64,000 nucleotides of DNA from Mesorhizobium sp. (GTDB lineage: Bacteria > Pseudomonadota > Alphaproteobacteria > Rhizobiales > Rhizobiaceae): NCBI RefSeq assembly GCF_016793485.1, contig NZ_JAEULZ010000018.1, positions 62,001-126,000 of the forward strand. The letters run 5' to 3'. The notes beneath the pieces were generated by a model. The model did not search any database, was not told where the DNA came from, and saw nothing but the letters and a program-made list of their open reading frames with translations. This document shows, one piece after another, positions 1 through 9,218 of the stretch. Every line of letters starts with the position of its first letter. The first letter of the stretch is position 1. The translations under genes and the position numbers were made by a program.

Positions 1-1
1 C

Positions 2-229
2 GGCATGGGCGTCTTCATCGGCAAGTCGACGAAGATCGTCGATCGCGCCACCGGTTCCGTTACCTATGGCGAAGTGCCGCCGTTTTCCGTCGTGGTCGCC
101 GGCGCACTTCCCGGCAAGCCGATGGGCAATGGCGAACCCGGCCCAAGCCTCTACTGCGCCGTCATCGTCAAGAAGGTCGATGCGCAGACGCGCTCCAAGA
201 CCTCGATCAACGAGTTGCTGAGAGATTGA
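2..229 (+). CDS. dapD: 2,3,4,5-tetrahydropyridine-2,6-dicarboxylate N-succinyltransferase, 3' end (partial)
   Basis: Only the last 75 codons lie in the window; the 5' end is upstream of base 1. DapD makes N-succinyl-2-amino-6-oxopimelate in the succinylase branch of lysine and meso-diaminopimelate synthesis, in the cytosol. The visible part has the end of a left-handed beta-helix ([13 protein letters not shown]) followed by the DapD-type C-terminal segment ([17 protein letters not shown]) and the short tail common in this family. The next step of the same pathway, dapE, lies 440 bases downstream on the same strand, with one small membrane gene between. The identification leans on the tail motif plus the dapE neighbour. 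Confidence 0.9.
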   Translation, partial: GMGVFIGKSTKIVDRATGSVTYGEVPPFSVVVAGALPGKPMGNGEPGPSLYCAVIVKKVDAQTRSKTSINELLRD

Positions 230-232
230 TCC

Positions 233-610
233 TTGCCTGAAAAAGACAAGCTTACCTGGCTTTTCTTCCGCTTTTCGGGCCGCGTCAGCCGCGCGGCCTA
301 TTTCCTTGCAGGCCTCCTGCTGGCGGTGATCCAGGCGTTCCTGCTCTATCGCTTCACGCTCGTGCCTGAAGAAAGCTCGGCCGGCCAGGGGTGGGCCGCG
401 GCGTTCTGGATTGTGATGGTCGTTGCGATCTGGTCAAACATCGCGTTGTCCGTGAAACGGCTGCACGACATCGGAAAGCCGGGCATAATCGCCGCCGCGC
501 TGTTCATTCCCGTCGTCTCGATTGTCGCCTTCATCGCGCTCTGCCTCATTCCAGGCAACCCCGGCCCGAACCAGTACGGGCAACGCCCGAATGCACCGGC
601 CGGGACCTGA
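233..610 (+). CDS. DUF805 family small membrane protein
   Basis: A 125-residue membrane protein beginning with a TTG codon 3 bases after the dapD stop, so it is probably translated with dapD. It matches the DUF805 pattern: an N-terminal FRFSGRVSRAAYF segment, a first hydrophobic helix (about 24-43), two more (about 60-77 and 87-110), the conserved VKRLHDIGKPG loop near residue 80, and a C-terminal GNPGPNQYG motif. The family is found widely in inner membranes and has no established biochemical role. No other in-frame start would preserve the conserved N-terminus, so TTG is accepted despite a weak ribosome site. Its place between dapD and dapE is suggestive but gives no function. Confidence 0.85.
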   Translation: MPEKDKLTWLFFRFSGRVSRAAYFLAGLLLAVIQAFLLYRFTLVPEESSAGQGWAAAFWIVMVVAIWSNIALSVKRLHDIGKPGIIAAALFIPVVSIVAFIALCLIPGNPGPNQYGQRPNAPAGT

Positions 611-673
611 TACGCGCGACATGGCGCATTTCGGCCAAGTGACATTTTCCGCGCTTTGGATTATCCCGCGAGC

Positions 674-1861
674 ATGAGCCTATCGACCGATCCGGCAGAG
701 AACCTCGCCACCCTCGTCCGCTGCCCTTCGGTGACGCCGGCAGAGGGCGGTGCTTTGTCCGCGCTGGAATCCATGCTGAAGCCGCTCGGCTTTTCGGTGG
801 AGCGGCCGGTCTTCTCCGAAGATGGCACGCCTGACATCGAGAACCTCTACGCGCGGCTCTCCGGCAACGGGCCGCATCTGATGTTCGCAGGCCATACCGA
901 CGTGGTGTCGCCCGGCGACGAGGCGTCCTGGACGCATCCTCCCTTTTCGGCCGCGATCCACAATGGCGAGATGTACGGCCGTGGCGCCGTCGACATGAAG
1001 GGCGGCATCGCCTGCTTCGTCGCCGCGGTTGCGCGCCATGTCGCAAAGAAGGGCAGCCTCAAGGGCTCGGTGTCTCTGCTGATCACCGGGGACGAGGAAG
1101 GTCCCTCGATCAACGGAACGTCGAAGCTGCTAGAATGGGCGACAGCCAAGGGCGAACGCTGGGACGCGGCTGTCGTCGGCGAGCCTACCAATCCCGAACG
1201 GCTTGGCGACATGATCAAGATCGGCCGGCGCGGCTCGATCTCCGGGCTTCTCACCGTCAATGGCGTGCAGGGACATGCAGCCTATCCGCATCTCGCCGAC
1301 AATCCCGTGCGCGGGCTGCTGACGCTGGCGGACGCGCTCCTGAACCCCGCGCTCGACGACGGCACCAAGGACTTCCAGCCGACGAACCTGGAAATCACCT
1401 CCATCGACGTCGGCAACCCATCAACCAACGTCATCCCGGCGAAGGCGACGCTCGCCTTCAACATCCGCTTCAACGACACCTGGACCGCCGAGACGCTACA
1501 GGCGGAAATCCACAACCGCCTCGACCGCGCCAGCGGCCGGAGCAAATATCGTCCCGGCCGCAAGGAGCCTATCGCCTTCGACCTCGTCTGGCGCGACCGG
1601 CCGAGCCACGTCTTCCTGACCAACGACGAAAAAATGATCTCGGCGCTGTCCGCTTCGGTCGGCGCCGTAACCGGCCAGACGCCGGCGCTGTCCACCACAG
1701 GCGGGACGTCGGACGCGCGCTTCATCAAGGACTATTGCCCGGTGGTCGAGTTCGGCCTCGTCGGCAAGACCATGCACATGGTCGACGAGCGCGTGCCCCT
1801 TGCCGACCTCGAGACATTGACTGACATCTACAGCCGTTTCCTCGAGGACTGGTTCGGGTAG
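674..1861 (+). CDS. dapE: succinyl-diaminopimelate desuccinylase
   Basis: A 395-residue M20-family metallohydrolase that removes succinate from N-succinyl-LL-diaminopimelate to give LL-diaminopimelate for lysine and peptidoglycan. The metal and catalytic motifs are in order: GHTDVV with His74, [10 protein letters not shown] with Asp107, TGDEEGP with catalytic Glu141 and ligand Glu142, VGEPT, then a C-terminal TSDARFI and the late His of KTMHMVDE. Length fits the family (about 375-400). I chose the ATG at 674, which gives [11 protein letters not shown], over an in-frame TTG at 656 that adds only six unconserved residues. A membrane-protein gene follows after 3 bases, so they are likely one transcript. 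Confidence 0.96.
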   Translation: MSLSTDPAENLATLVRCPSVTPAEGGALSALESMLKPLGFSVERPVFSEDGTPDIENLYARLSGNGPHLMFAGHTDVVSPGDEASWTHPPFSAAIHNGEMYGRGAVDMKGGIACFVAAVARHVAKKGSLKGSVSLLITGDEEGPSINGTSKLLEWATAKGERWDAAVVGEPTNPERLGDMIKIGRRGSISGLLTVNGVQGHAAYPHLADNPVRGLLTLADALLNPALDDGTKDFQPTNLEITSIDVGNPSTNVIPAKATLAFNIRFNDTWTAETLQAEIHNRLDRASGRSKYRPGRKEPIAFDLVWRDRPSHVFLTNDEKMISALSASVGAVTGQTPALSTTGGTSDARFIKDYCPVVEFGLVGKTMHMVDERVPLADLETLTDIYSRFLEDWFG

Positions 1862-1864
1862 CGC

Positions 1865-2476
1865 ATGCCATCCGGCGAACAAATCCAGCAATACCTGACC
1901 GGCGCCTGGCGGATGATGCTGGGCAAGGCCGACGGCCTCAAATTGCTCGACCTCAGCGCCGACGGCTTCTGGAACTCCTTCTACGCCATGCTCATCGCCC
2001 TGCCGGCACTGGTGGTCGGCTGGGTCGGCTTCGCCAACGACCTCAGCGCGCTGGGTGACGGTTTCGACGGGCGGTTGTCCATCGTGCTGCGGCTGGCGAC
2101 GATCGACCTCGCCGCATGGGTGGCGCCGCTGCTGGTGCTCGCTGCCGTCGCGCGATCCGCCGGCATCGCCGACCGGTTCGTCCATCTCGTCGTCGCCAGC
2201 AACTGGGCGTCCGCGGTGATCGCATGGATCATGCTGCCGCCGGCGCTGATCGGCCTCGTGATGCCTGCTGTGAGGCCACTGGAGGACATGCTTTCGCTGG
2301 TGTTCTTTGTCGCCGCAATGGTGCTGACGTGGCGGATGACCAATGCGGCGCTTGGCAAGGGGGCGGGCGTCGCATCGGCGGTCTTCGCCGGCATGTTCGT
2401 CGTTTCGCTGTTGACGCTCTTCATCCTGCAGAGCGCGCTGGGGTTGGTCCCGATCGATCAAACGTCGGGACTGTAG
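1865..2476 (+). CDS. hypothetical multi-pass membrane protein downstream of dapE
   Basis: A 203-residue protein that starts 3 bases after dapE and is probably co-transcribed. I do not recognise a named family with certainty. There are about five hydrophobic helices: roughly residues 40-58, 76-93, 116-136, 142-158 and 166-188. The first 38 residues are amphipathic and include a [17 protein letters not shown] stretch. No catalytic motif is visible. The last 19 bases overlap the 3' end of truA on the opposite strand, so the two transcripts run into each other. From memory, proteins like this often sit beside dapE in rhizobial genomes; that is recollection, not a search. Confidence 0.85.
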   Translation: MPSGEQIQQYLTGAWRMMLGKADGLKLLDLSADGFWNSFYAMLIALPALVVGWVGFANDLSALGDGFDGRLSIVLRLATIDLAAWVAPLLVLAAVARSAGIADRFVHLVVASNWASAVIAWIMLPPALIGLVMPAVRPLEDMLSLVFFVAAMVLTWRMTNAALGKGAGVASAVFAGMFVVSLLTLFILQSALGLVPIDQTSGL

Positions 2477-3228
2477 TCCACCTCTCCGTAGTCCACCGCC
2501 GTCAAGTAAAGCCCCTCGGGTGAAGCGATGCCGGCGCAGGCGGCGCGGTCCTTTGCCTCAAGCGCGGCCTTCACATCCGCCGCGCTCCAGCCGCCTTCGC
2601 CGACACGCTTCAGCGTGCCAACCATCGATCGGACCTGGTTGTGCAGGAAGGAGCGCGCAGAGGTGCGGACCTCGATCAGGTCGCCGGTGCGGGTGACGTC
2701 CAGCCGGTCGAGGGTCCTCAGCGGGCTGTTCGCCTGGCATTGGGATGAGCGGAAAGTCGTGAAGTCGTGCCGGCCGAGCAGGTGTCTCGCCGCCTCATGC
2801 ATCGCCGCCGCGTCCAGCGGGGTCGGCACCCACCAGGCGCGGTCCTTCTCCAGCGCCGGCTGCGCGCGACGGTTGAGGATGCGGTAGAGATAGTGCCGGG
2901 CTGTCGCCGAAAAGCGCGCGTCGAACTCGTCGGAGACCCGACGTGCCGCCGTCACCGACACGGCTTCGGCGGCAAGCCGCAGATGCGCATTGACGGCGTC
3001 GCGGACCTTGTCGTTGGACCAGGCTTTCTCGAGATCGATATGCGCCACCTGCCCGGTCGCGTGGACGCCGGAATCGGTGCGCCCGGCCGCCCGCAGCGTG
3101 ACGGTCTCGCCGCTGAATTTCAGGATCGCCTGCTCGAGCGCCGCCTGGACGGAATGCGGTCCGGCCTGCCGCTGCCAGCCGGCATAGGGCGTGCCGTCAT
3201 ACTCGATGTCGAGGCGATAACGCGGCAA
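2458..3228 (-). CDS. truA: tRNA pseudouridine(38-40) synthase TruA
   Basis: A 256-residue enzyme that isomerises uridine to pseudouridine at positions 38-40 of the tRNA anticodon arm. The signature [15 protein letters not shown] carries the catalytic Asp52. The N-terminus [17 protein letters not shown] and the C-terminal [13 protein letters not shown] motif are typical of TruA. It is the last gene of a def / fmt / GNAT / truA series on the minus strand, beginning 3 bases after the GNAT gene's stop. The 3' end overlaps the convergent membrane-protein gene by 19 bases. Length and motifs are normal. Confidence 0.97.
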   Translation of the reverse strand: MPRYRLDIEYDGTPYAGWQRQAGPHSVQAALEQAILKFSGETVTLRAAGRTDSGVHATGQVAHIDLEKAWSNDKVRDAVNAHLRLAAEAVSVTAARRVSDEFDARFSATARHYLYRILNRRAQPALEKDRAWWVPTPLDAAAMHEAARHLLGRHDFTTFRSSQCQANSPLRTLDRLDVTRTGDLIEVRTSARSFLHNQVRSMVGTLKRVGEGGWSAADVKAALEAKDRAACAGIASPEGLYLTAVDYGEVDYSPDV

Positions 3229-3231
3229 GGC

Positions 3232-3738
3232 CTAGGCCGCGAGGTCCGCACTGAAAGCAGGTGCATAGACCAGCTTGCCGCTTTCCGGCGCATCGCCCCA
3301 CGCCAGCGCCTGCAACGCATCGCACTGGTAGTCGCTGTCGAAGCCGGCGGCTCGCCCATGGGCATAGCCGAAGCGCCCGTAATAGGCGGGCTCGCCCAGC
3401 ACGATGGCGAGCGTCTCGCCGGACCGCTTCAGGCGCAGATGCGCCTCGCGCACCAGCGCGCCGCCGATGCCGGTGCCATGAAATGACGGCTCGACCGCCA
3501 GCGGCGCGAGCGCAACGGCGGGATGGCGCACGCCATTCTCGACATAGAGCCGGGAGAACAGGATGTGGCCGACGACATGGCCGTCTTCCTCGGCAACCAG
3601 TTCCAGCACCGTGTCGCCGCTTTCGACGAGCGCATCGACCAGTCCGGCCTCGGTCTGTTGGCCGAACGCATGTTCCTCGACGAGGCGGATCGCTTCGCGA
3701 TCCTTGGGCGTCGCTGTCCTGATCGACATCATGCTCAT
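3232..3738 (-). CDS. GNAT-family N-acetyltransferase
   Basis: A 168-residue acetyltransferase of the GNAT fold (YhbS-like). It begins [20 protein letters not shown] and has motif A around residues 77-92 ([20 protein letters not shown]), the acetyl-CoA pyrophosphate loop. It continues with [14 protein letters not shown], common in YhbS-type members. The acyl acceptor cannot be read from sequence. The ATG at 3738 overlaps the fmt stop codon as ATGA, pointing to translational coupling; a second ATG two codons later is possible. An extended in-frame reading upstream of 3738 lies inside fmt and is not coding. Confidence 0.92.
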   Translation of the reverse strand: MSMMSIRTATPKDREAIRLVEEHAFGQQTEAGLVDALVESGDTVLELVAEEDGHVVGHILFSRLYVENGVRHPAVALAPLAVEPSFHGTGIGGALVREAHLRLKRSGETLAIVLGEPAYYGRFGYAHGRAAGFDSDYQCDALQALAWGDAPESGKLVYAPAFSADLAA

Positions 3739-4670
3739 GAGAGTGTCATCCTTTGTTCTGTCTTTATGCCGCGCAGGAATTCGTTCGAATTCACCGGCCG
3801 ACCACCGGCCCTTTGCAATTCCAGCAGGCGAACCGCGCCCTCGCCGCAACCGACTGCAAGATGCGCATCGACGATCTCGCCGGGCCGTCCGCTTCCTTCC
3901 GCTACCGTCGAGCGCAGGATCTTCAGCCTTTCGGCCTTCCCGCCGACCGTCATCTCGCACCATGCGCCGGGGAAAGGCGAAAGACCGCGAATGTGGTTAT
4001 GCACCGTAGAGGCCGGCAGGCGCCAGTCGACGCGCGTCTCGGCCTTGTCAATCTTGCTGGCATAGATAACGCCATCCTCTGGCTGCGGCTCCAGGTCGAT
4101 CGTGCCTGCTTCGAGTTTATCCAGAGCTTTCACCATCAAGGCCGCGCCTGTCTGCATCAGCCGGTCGTGCAGTTCGCCTGATGTTTCGTCGGGTCCGATC
4201 ACCACTTTCTCCGTCAGCGCAACCGGTCCGGTATCAAGTCCGATGTCCATTTTCATGACCATCACGCCGGTTTCATGGTCGCCAGCCATGATCGCCCGCT
4301 GGATCGGCGCCGCACCGCGCCAGCGCGGCAGCAGCGAGGCGTGGCCGTTCCAGGCTCCAAGCCTCGTTCCGTCGAGGACTGGCCTGGGCAGCAACAGGCC
4401 ATAGGCCACCACGACGGCGGCATCGGCGCCCAGTGCCGCGAACGCCTCCTGCTCGGCCTCGCCTTTCAGGGAAAGCGGGGTGCGCACCTCGATGCCCAGC
4501 CGCTCGGCCTCCCGCTGCACCGGCGAGGGCGTCAGCTCCAGCCCACGCCGGCCAGCCGGGCGCGGCGGCTGCGTGTAGACGGCGACGACCCTGTGTCCAG
4601 CCTCGATGATGGCACGCAGCGTCGACACCGAAAAATCCGGCGTTCCCATGAATATGATGCGGAGCGGCAT
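3735..4670 (-). CDS. fmt: methionyl-tRNA formyltransferase
   Basis: A 311-residue enzyme that formylates Met-tRNA(fMet) using 10-formyltetrahydrofolate, for initiation of translation. The N-terminal formyltransferase domain starts [12 protein letters not shown] and carries the catalytic set Asn108, His110 and Asp146 (in GLDTG). The [16 protein letters not shown] block is textbook Fmt. The C-terminal OB-like tRNA-binding domain includes the motif [11 protein letters not shown]. The residue between Asn108 and His110 is Gly, where most family members have a bulky aliphatic residue. The gene follows def on the same strand, separated by a 76-base spacer with a strong hairpin, and its stop overlaps the GNAT start. 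Confidence 0.97.
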   Translation of the reverse strand: MPLRIIFMGTPDFSVSTLRAIIEAGHRVVAVYTQPPRPAGRRGLELTPSPVQREAERLGIEVRTPLSLKGEAEQEAFAALGADAAVVVAYGLLLPRPVLDGTRLGAWNGHASLLPRWRGAAPIQRAIMAGDHETGVMVMKMDIGLDTGPVALTEKVVIGPDETSGELHDRLMQTGAALMVKALDKLEAGTIDLEPQPEDGVIYASKIDKAETRVDWRLPASTVHNHIRGLSPFPGAWCEMTVGGKAERLKILRSTVAEGSGRPGEIVDAHLAVGCGEGAVRLLELQRAGGRPVNSNEFLRGIKTEQRMTLS

Positions 4671-4720
4671 GATCGGTTGCTTTGTCCAGAACTAGGGCCG
4701 CGTATTGTCAGTGGAGACCG

Positions 4721-4749
4721 TGAGGGGTTGCCGTAACGGCAACGCCTCA
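4721..4749 (-). terminator. hairpin at the def stop codon (possible attenuator or terminator)
   Basis: Thirteen-base arms with one mismatch (TGAGGGGTTGCCG at 4721-4733 against CGGCAACGCCTCA at 4737-4749) enclose a TAA loop. The hairpin starts within the def stop codon when read on the minus strand. There is no run of T after the stem, so it may be a weak or Rho-assisted terminator, an mRNA 3' stabiliser, or an attenuator separating def from fmt. Confidence 0.5.
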
Positions 4750-5277
4750 GCCAACCATCTTCTTCGGCTGGCGGTCCCTGGCGAGCTTCCTGAATTTCTT
4801 CACCACCATATCGCGCTTCAGCTTGGAGATATGGTCGATGAACAGCACGCCGTTCAGATGGTCCATCTCGTGCTGCAGGCAGGTGGCGAGCAGGCCGTCG
4901 GCCTCCATCTCCTGTTCCTTGCCGGACCGGTCGAGGTGGCGCACGCGCACCTTTGCCGGCCGCTCGACCTCCGCATAATAGTCCGGGATCGACAGGCAGC
5001 CTTCCTCGTAGACGGAACGCTCGTCGCTGGCATCACGCACTTCCGGGTTGATGAAGACCTGCGGCTCGGGCGGCTCGCCCTCCTTGGCGAGATCGATGAC
5101 GAGCAGCCGCAGCGGCTCCCCGATCTGGATCGCCGCCAGCCCGATGCCGGGCGCGTCGTACATGGTTTCCAGCATGTCATCGGCCAGCTTGAGCAGCGGC
5201 GCATCGATGCGCTCGACCGGCTTCGACACCAGGCGCAGGACGGGATCGGGAAGGATGACAAGGGGCTTGATCGACAT
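4747..5277 (-). CDS. def: peptide deformylase
   Basis: A 176-residue metalloenzyme that removes the N-formyl group from nascent proteins. All three family motifs are present: [10 protein letters not shown] (about 45-54), EGCLS with metal ligand Cys94, and QHEMDHLNG with ligands His136 and His140 and catalytic Glu137. I place the start at 5277 ([12 protein letters not shown]), the usual rhizobial N-terminus; an ATG three codons upstream is also in frame. The partner activity fmt lies directly downstream. The gene is divergent from rmuC, with about 96 bases between the two start codons. Confidence 0.97.
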   Translation of the reverse strand: MSIKPLVILPDPVLRLVSKPVERIDAPLLKLADDMLETMYDAPGIGLAAIQIGEPLRLLVIDLAKEGEPPEPQVFINPEVRDASDERSVYEEGCLSIPDYYAEVERPAKVRVRHLDRSGKEQEMEADGLLATCLQHEMDHLNGVLFIDHISKLKRDMVVKKFRKLARDRQPKKMVG

Positions 5278-5373
5278 GCGCTTCACCTAAGACCTCGCTT
5301 CCGAGCCGTCAACACTCTGGAATATGCCATGTTCCCGTTTTGATCCATGGACTGAATCAGCTATGTTCGGCGC

Positions 5374-6627
5374 ATGGAACAGCTTGCAGCGATTCTCTCC
5401 GAACCGGTCGCCCGCCTCGGCGCGACAACGATCACGCTCGGGCAGGCGCTCGCCACCTCGGTTGCCGTCGCGGTTCTCCTGCTTCTGGTGCTGGGAATTG
5501 CGCTGTGGCGTTCGTCGCGGGCGCGGGCTCTCGCCGCGCTTGAAGCCGCCGAGCGGTCGCGCGAGGCGGAAGCCCGCATGGCCGCCATCGTGCAGGCGCA
5601 GGCGGAGATGCAGGGGCGGATTGGCGCGGTGGCGGAGGTTTTCGGCGCGCGGCAGGCCGAGTTGACGCAGTCATTGAGCCAACGCCTCGACGCCATGACC
5701 GGGCGCATAGGCCAAACGATGAGCGAGCAGACGAAATCCACGCACGACTCGCTGGCCAAACTGCAGGAACGGCTGGCGGTTATCGACAGCGCACAGAACA
5801 ACATCCAGTCGCTCGCCGGACAGGTCGTGCAGTTGCAGGCGATCCTCTCCAACAAACAGACGCGCGGCGCGTTCGGCCAGTCGCGCATGGAGGCGATCGT
5901 CGCCGACGGCCTGCCGCACGGCGGCTACGAGTTTCAGGCGACGCTTTCCAACAGCAACAGGCCGGACTGCCTGATCCGCATGCCGAACGGGGCACCGGCC
6001 CTCGTCATCGACGCGAAATTCCCGCTGGAATCATGGAACGCCATTCGCGATGCCGGGACCGAGGCCGACAAGGTTCGCGCATCCCAGTTTTTCCGGCGCG
6101 ACATGGAAGTCCATATCCGGGCGATCTCCGAGAAGTACCTGATCAATGGCGAGACGCAGGACACGGCCTTCATGTTCGTGCCCTCGGAATCGATCTTCGC
6201 CGAGATCCACGAGAATTTCGAAGCGGTGATCCAGCGGGCGCACCGTGCGCGCGTTGTCATCGTCTCGCCGTCGCTGCTGATGCTGTCGATTCAGGTCGTG
6301 CAGGCGATCCTGAAGGATGCACGCATGCGCGAGCAGGCGCACCTGATCCAGGGCGAGGTCGTGCGCCTGATGGAGGACGTTAACCGCCTCGATGACCGTG
6401 TGCGCAAGCTGCAGGGCCATTTCGGTCAGGCTTCGAAGGACATCGACGATATCCTGGTGTCGTCCTCGAAAGTGGTGAAGCGCGGACAGAAGATCGAGGC
6501 GCTGGAACTCGGCGCGGAAACCGCCGGCGACGCCCCATCGCGTCAGCTTCCGGCTGCGAACGAAAGCGCCTCGGTGGGGACAAAGAGCGGCCAGTTGCGC
6601 CTGCGGGTCGTGGACGAGGGCGCCTGA
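5374..6627 (+). CDS. rmuC: DNA recombination protein RmuC homolog
   Basis: A 417-residue member of the RmuC family, whose founding member limits inversion rearrangements in E. coli; the biochemical activity is still only inferred to be nuclease-like. An N-terminal transmembrane helix (about residues 20-42) anchors it. Next comes a long Ala/Glu/Arg-rich coiled coil to about residue 155, then the RmuC domain with the GAFGQSRMEAIV, DCLIRMPNG, VIDAKFPLESW and FVPSESIFAEI blocks. The VIDAKFPLE segment resembles the D-ExK core of restriction-like nucleases. It is transcribed away from def and ends 21 bases before the convergent GFA gene. Confidence 0.95.
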   Translation: MEQLAAILSEPVARLGATTITLGQALATSVAVAVLLLLVLGIALWRSSRARALAALEAAERSREAEARMAAIVQAQAEMQGRIGAVAEVFGARQAELTQSLSQRLDAMTGRIGQTMSEQTKSTHDSLAKLQERLAVIDSAQNNIQSLAGQVVQLQAILSNKQTRGAFGQSRMEAIVADGLPHGGYEFQATLSNSNRPDCLIRMPNGAPALVIDAKFPLESWNAIRDAGTEADKVRASQFFRRDMEVHIRAISEKYLINGETQDTAFMFVPSESIFAEIHENFEAVIQRAHRARVVIVSPSLLMLSIQVVQAILKDARMREQAHLIQGEVVRLMEDVNRLDDRVRKLQGHFGQASKDIDDILVSSSKVVKRGQKIEALELGAETAGDAPSRQLPAANESASVGTKSGQLRLRVVDEGA

Positions 6628-6648
6628 CGCGACCTACCGGGTCGCGGC

Positions 6649-7053
6649 CTACGTCTTTTCCTTCGTCGCCAGTCCTTCCATTTCCGGCAGCCACGACACG
6701 GCGGAGCGGTGCCATATCTGGCGCTTGGGCGGCAATTGATCGCGCTGGCGGATGGTACCGACGCGCAGGCCGTAGGCTGTCGGCTTCTCGTCGGCTGCGG
6801 TGGCATAGAGCGGCGAGCCGCAATCGGGGCAGAACGCCTGCGCACGCCTGTTGCCGCTTTCGGCAACCTTCACGTAGATCTTCGGTTCGCCTCGGTTCAG
6901 CCGGAACTTGTCCGCCGGCGTGAACACGACGACGCGGAACGCCGTTCCCGACAGGGTCTGGCAATCCGTACAATGGCAGATGCTGACCATCTCCGGGTCG
7001 ACTTCAGCCTCGTAGGCGATTGCGCCGCAATGGCATCCACCGTCGATCTTCAT
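6649..7053 (-). CDS. GFA / CENP-V family zinc protein
   Basis: A 134-residue protein of the glutathione-dependent formaldehyde-activating (GFA) fold. The Cys set that binds two zinc ions is visible: GGCHCG (Cys7, Cys9), CHCTDC (Cys26, Cys28, Cys31) and CPDC (Cys75, Cys78). The first cysteines and the C-x-C-x2-C cluster are the family signature. GFA relatives include S-hydroxymethylglutathione synthase, but most members have unknown substrates, so no reaction is assigned. I start at 7053, where GGGAGAAGG sits 4 bases upstream; the open frame extends 31 codons further with no conserved sequence. It is convergent with rmuC. Confidence 0.93.
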   Translation of the reverse strand: MKIDGGCHCGAIAYEAEVDPEMVSICHCTDCQTLSGTAFRVVVFTPADKFRLNRGEPKIYVKVAESGNRRAQAFCPDCGSPLYATAADEKPTAYGLRVGTIRQRDQLPPKRQIWHRSAVSWLPEMEGLATKEKT

Positions 7054-7175
7054 GCGCCTTCTCCCTTTTGACACAGGAAAAATGGAACGTGCGCGTTCGT
7101 GAAGAGGCAGCAGACCCTTGCCGTTGGGGCAGAAGTCTTGTTTCACTCCCGCGTCCTCAACCCTAGGAGCGAATC

Positions 7176-7304
7176 ATGGCCAAAGGTCAGATGAAAGCCA
7201 AGAAGGAAACGCGCAAACCCAAGAAGGATGCGAAGAAGCCGGCGGTGGCCGCTCCCGCCCTGAAGGCAGCGCCTGTGGCAGCGACACGCCAAAAGGACAA
7301 GTGA
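7176..7304 (+). CDS. small lysine/alanine-rich protein, 42 residues
   Basis: An ATG at 7176 preceded by TAGGAGC opens a 42-residue frame ending TGA at 7302-7304. The product is very basic: residues 1-21 are MAKGQMKAKKETRKPKKDAK plus one Lys. An Ala/Pro/Val stretch follows, ending TRQKDK. I recall short Lys-rich proteins of this kind in rhizobial genomes but assign no function; nucleic-acid association is an inference from charge alone. The good Shine-Dalgarno and the start/stop placement between two convergent genes support it as real. A short hairpin just after the stop (GTGACCGTC with GACGGCCAC, one mismatch) may mark the transcript end. Confidence 0.65.
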   Translation: MAKGQMKAKKETRKPKKDAKKPAVAAPALKAAPVAATRQKDK

Positions 7305-7377
7305 CCGTCTGCCGACGGCCACTCATCCCGAACAATAATCCGATAGCCTCGCTGGCGGCTACGCGCCTGCGGTTGGC

Positions 7378-7785
7378 TCAGTGCCGGCCGGCGCGAGCCT
7401 TGCGGGCGGCGTAACGCGCGTCGCGCTTTGCCTTGCGCTCGGCCTCGTCGGCCAAGAGCCGCGAGATACGCTCGTTTTCCTCGGCTTCACGCGCCTTGGC
7501 CTCTTCGGCCGCACGGGCCTCAGCCTCGAGCCTGGCAGCCAATTCCGCTGCTTCGCGGACGGCGCGCTCCTCGGCTTCGCGGGCAAGCCGCTCCTGCTTC
7601 AGCTTTTCCTTCTCGATAGAGCGCTTCTCGCGCTCCTCGAGGATGCGCTGCCGCTCGGCCTTGCGAGCGATCACAGCCGGGTCGTCTTCCGACGGCCGCG
7701 AATTGTAGCGAGCAAGCAAAGCCTTCTTCGCTTCGTTCGCCGCACTACGGCGCTCGAAGACGTCCTTTTCACGATATATAGCCAA
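7378..7785 (-). CDS. small charged coiled-coil protein, DUF6481-like
   Basis: A 135-residue protein starting with TTG at 7785 and preceded by AGGGA about 8 bases upstream. The N-terminus (IYREKDVFERRSAANEAKKA) and the following DDPAVIARKAERQRI are what I associate with the DUF6481 family of alphaproteobacterial small proteins. From residue 40 on it is a continuous Glu/Lys/Arg/Ala-rich coiled coil, ending in a basic DARYAARKARAG tail typical of the group. No catalytic residues are visible and no function is established. There is no ATG in a sensible position, so TTG is accepted. The family name is from memory and should be checked. Confidence 0.75.
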   Translation of the reverse strand: MAIYREKDVFERRSAANEAKKALLARYNSRPSEDDPAVIARKAERQRILEEREKRSIEKEKLKQERLAREAEERAVREAAELAARLEAEARAAEEAKAREAEENERISRLLADEAERKAKRDARYAARKARAGRH

Positions 7786-7969
7786 TGTCAGTCCCTGAAG
7801 TATTCCAAGCGTCGCTTAAATACTCATCGGGACCAAGAGTTCAAGTCGGTTTGCCGCATGACTCCCATGAAAATTGGCTGATCCAGCCGCTTTCCACCTC
7901 CCTTCCGGAACTTTAGCCCCAGCTTACGCATTAACGCGATGCCCAGCCAGGGCAGTGACGGGGGAAAGT

Positions 7970-9148
7970 ATGGCCGAAGTGCAAATCGCCAAGACGGCCG
8001 CCCAGGCTGAGGCGCCTGACAATGAACTCGGTCGGATACATGCGGATACGCGGCTGATGCGCAAATTGCTGATCTGCATGTTTATCCTGGCGACGATCTA
8101 CGCGCTCTACTTCGGACGCGACTTCGTCATGCCGGTGGTGCTTGCGTTCCTGCTCGCCCTGATGCTGACGCCGATCGTACGCTTTTTCAGGAAGCGCGGC
8201 GTACCGGAAGGGATTTCGGCGACGCTTCTCGTGCTGGCGTCGGTATTCGCCATCGTCAGCGCCGGCTATTTCCTGTCCGGCCCGGCTACCGATCTCGTCA
8301 ATCGCGCGCCGGAGATCGGCCAGCGCATCAGCGAAAGGCTCGCCGAATTCCGCTACCCGTTCCAGCGGGTCATGGAAGTTTCGCAGCAGGTCGAAAAGGT
8401 CACCGAAACAACGCAGGAACCGGGCGTGCAGCGGGTCGTGGTGGCGCAGCCGGGCATCGTCTCGCAGGCGGCGGGCAACGTCCTTTCGGGCGCGACCACC
8501 GCCGCCATCACCTTCGTCCTGTCGCTCTTCCTGCTGGCCTCCGGCACCATGTTCTACGAGAAGATCGTGCAGTCCTTCGCCCGGCTCAGCGAAAAGAAGC
8601 GGGCGCTGCGGATCGTGTACGACGTGGAGCGCGAAATTTCGCGCTACCTGCTGACGGTCGCCATCATCAACGCCGGGCTCGGAACCGCGATCGGGCTTGG
8701 CCTGTGGGCGCTGGGGATGCCCAACCCGGCTGTCTGGGGCGTGGCGGCAGCGGCGCTGAACTTCCTGCCTTATGTGGGCGCACTGGCGACCATCGTGCTT
8801 GTCGCCTGCATCTCGCTCATCACCTTCGATACGCTGTCCTACGCCCTGCTGGCGCCTGCCTTCGTGATCATTTGCAACGTTATCGAGGGGCAATTCATAA
8901 CCCCGCTGGTGGTCGGAAGACGGCTGGAGATCAATGCAGTCGCCATCTTCATCGCAGTAGCTTTCTGGTCCTGGCTCTGGGGCTTCGTCGGCGCGCTGAT
9001 CGCGGTGCCGCTGCTGGTCATGTTCAAGGTCTTTTGCGACCATTTCGAAAGCTGGAAACACGTCGGCAATTTCCTGTCGGCGGAAAACCAGAGTTCGGCA
9101 GACAGCGAAGCGACGAGCGAACCCGCTGACGCCAGGACCGCCGGATAA
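7970..9148 (+). CDS. AI-2E family (PerM/TqsA-like) membrane protein
   Basis: A 392-residue integral membrane protein of the AI-2E exporter/permease family. It shows the usual layout: two N-terminal helices separated by a short loop (about residues 30-70), a third helix near 75-95, a periplasmic stretch of about 100 residues, then a bundle of helices with the family motif [14 protein letters not shown] and [19 protein letters not shown]. Members transport varied small molecules or act as Na+/H+ antiporters, so no substrate is inferred; no quorum-sensing gene is nearby. I chose ATG 7970, preceded by GGGGAAAG, over an upstream in-frame start at 7874 that adds 32 unconserved residues. Confidence 0.93.
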   Translation: MAEVQIAKTAAQAEAPDNELGRIHADTRLMRKLLICMFILATIYALYFGRDFVMPVVLAFLLALMLTPIVRFFRKRGVPEGISATLLVLASVFAIVSAGYFLSGPATDLVNRAPEIGQRISERLAEFRYPFQRVMEVSQQVEKVTETTQEPGVQRVVVAQPGIVSQAAGNVLSGATTAAITFVLSLFLLASGTMFYEKIVQSFARLSEKKRALRIVYDVEREISRYLLTVAIINAGLGTAIGLGLWALGMPNPAVWGVAAAALNFLPYVGALATIVLVACISLITFDTLSYALLAPAFVIICNVIEGQFITPLVVGRRLEINAVAIFIAVAFWSWLWGFVGALIAVPLLVMFKVFCDHFESWKHVGNFLSAENQSSADSEATSEPADARTAG

Positions 9149-9218
9149 CAGGTTTCATTGCGAGCATGCGATCGCGTTCCTATATGCACGGCTTAACTTC
9201 ACAGCCGGCGGGGATCGT

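Noticed and set aside
3735..4670. Fmt possibly inactive because of Gly between the catalytic Asn and His
   Set aside because: The Asn108, His110 and Asp146 set and all surrounding motifs are intact; one small side chain between them is not enough to call loss of function.
7786..7969. EcfG-type general stress promoter (GGAAC-N16/17-CGTT) near the small-protein genes
   Set aside because: GGAAC words occur, but no CGTT is found at the right distance on either strand.
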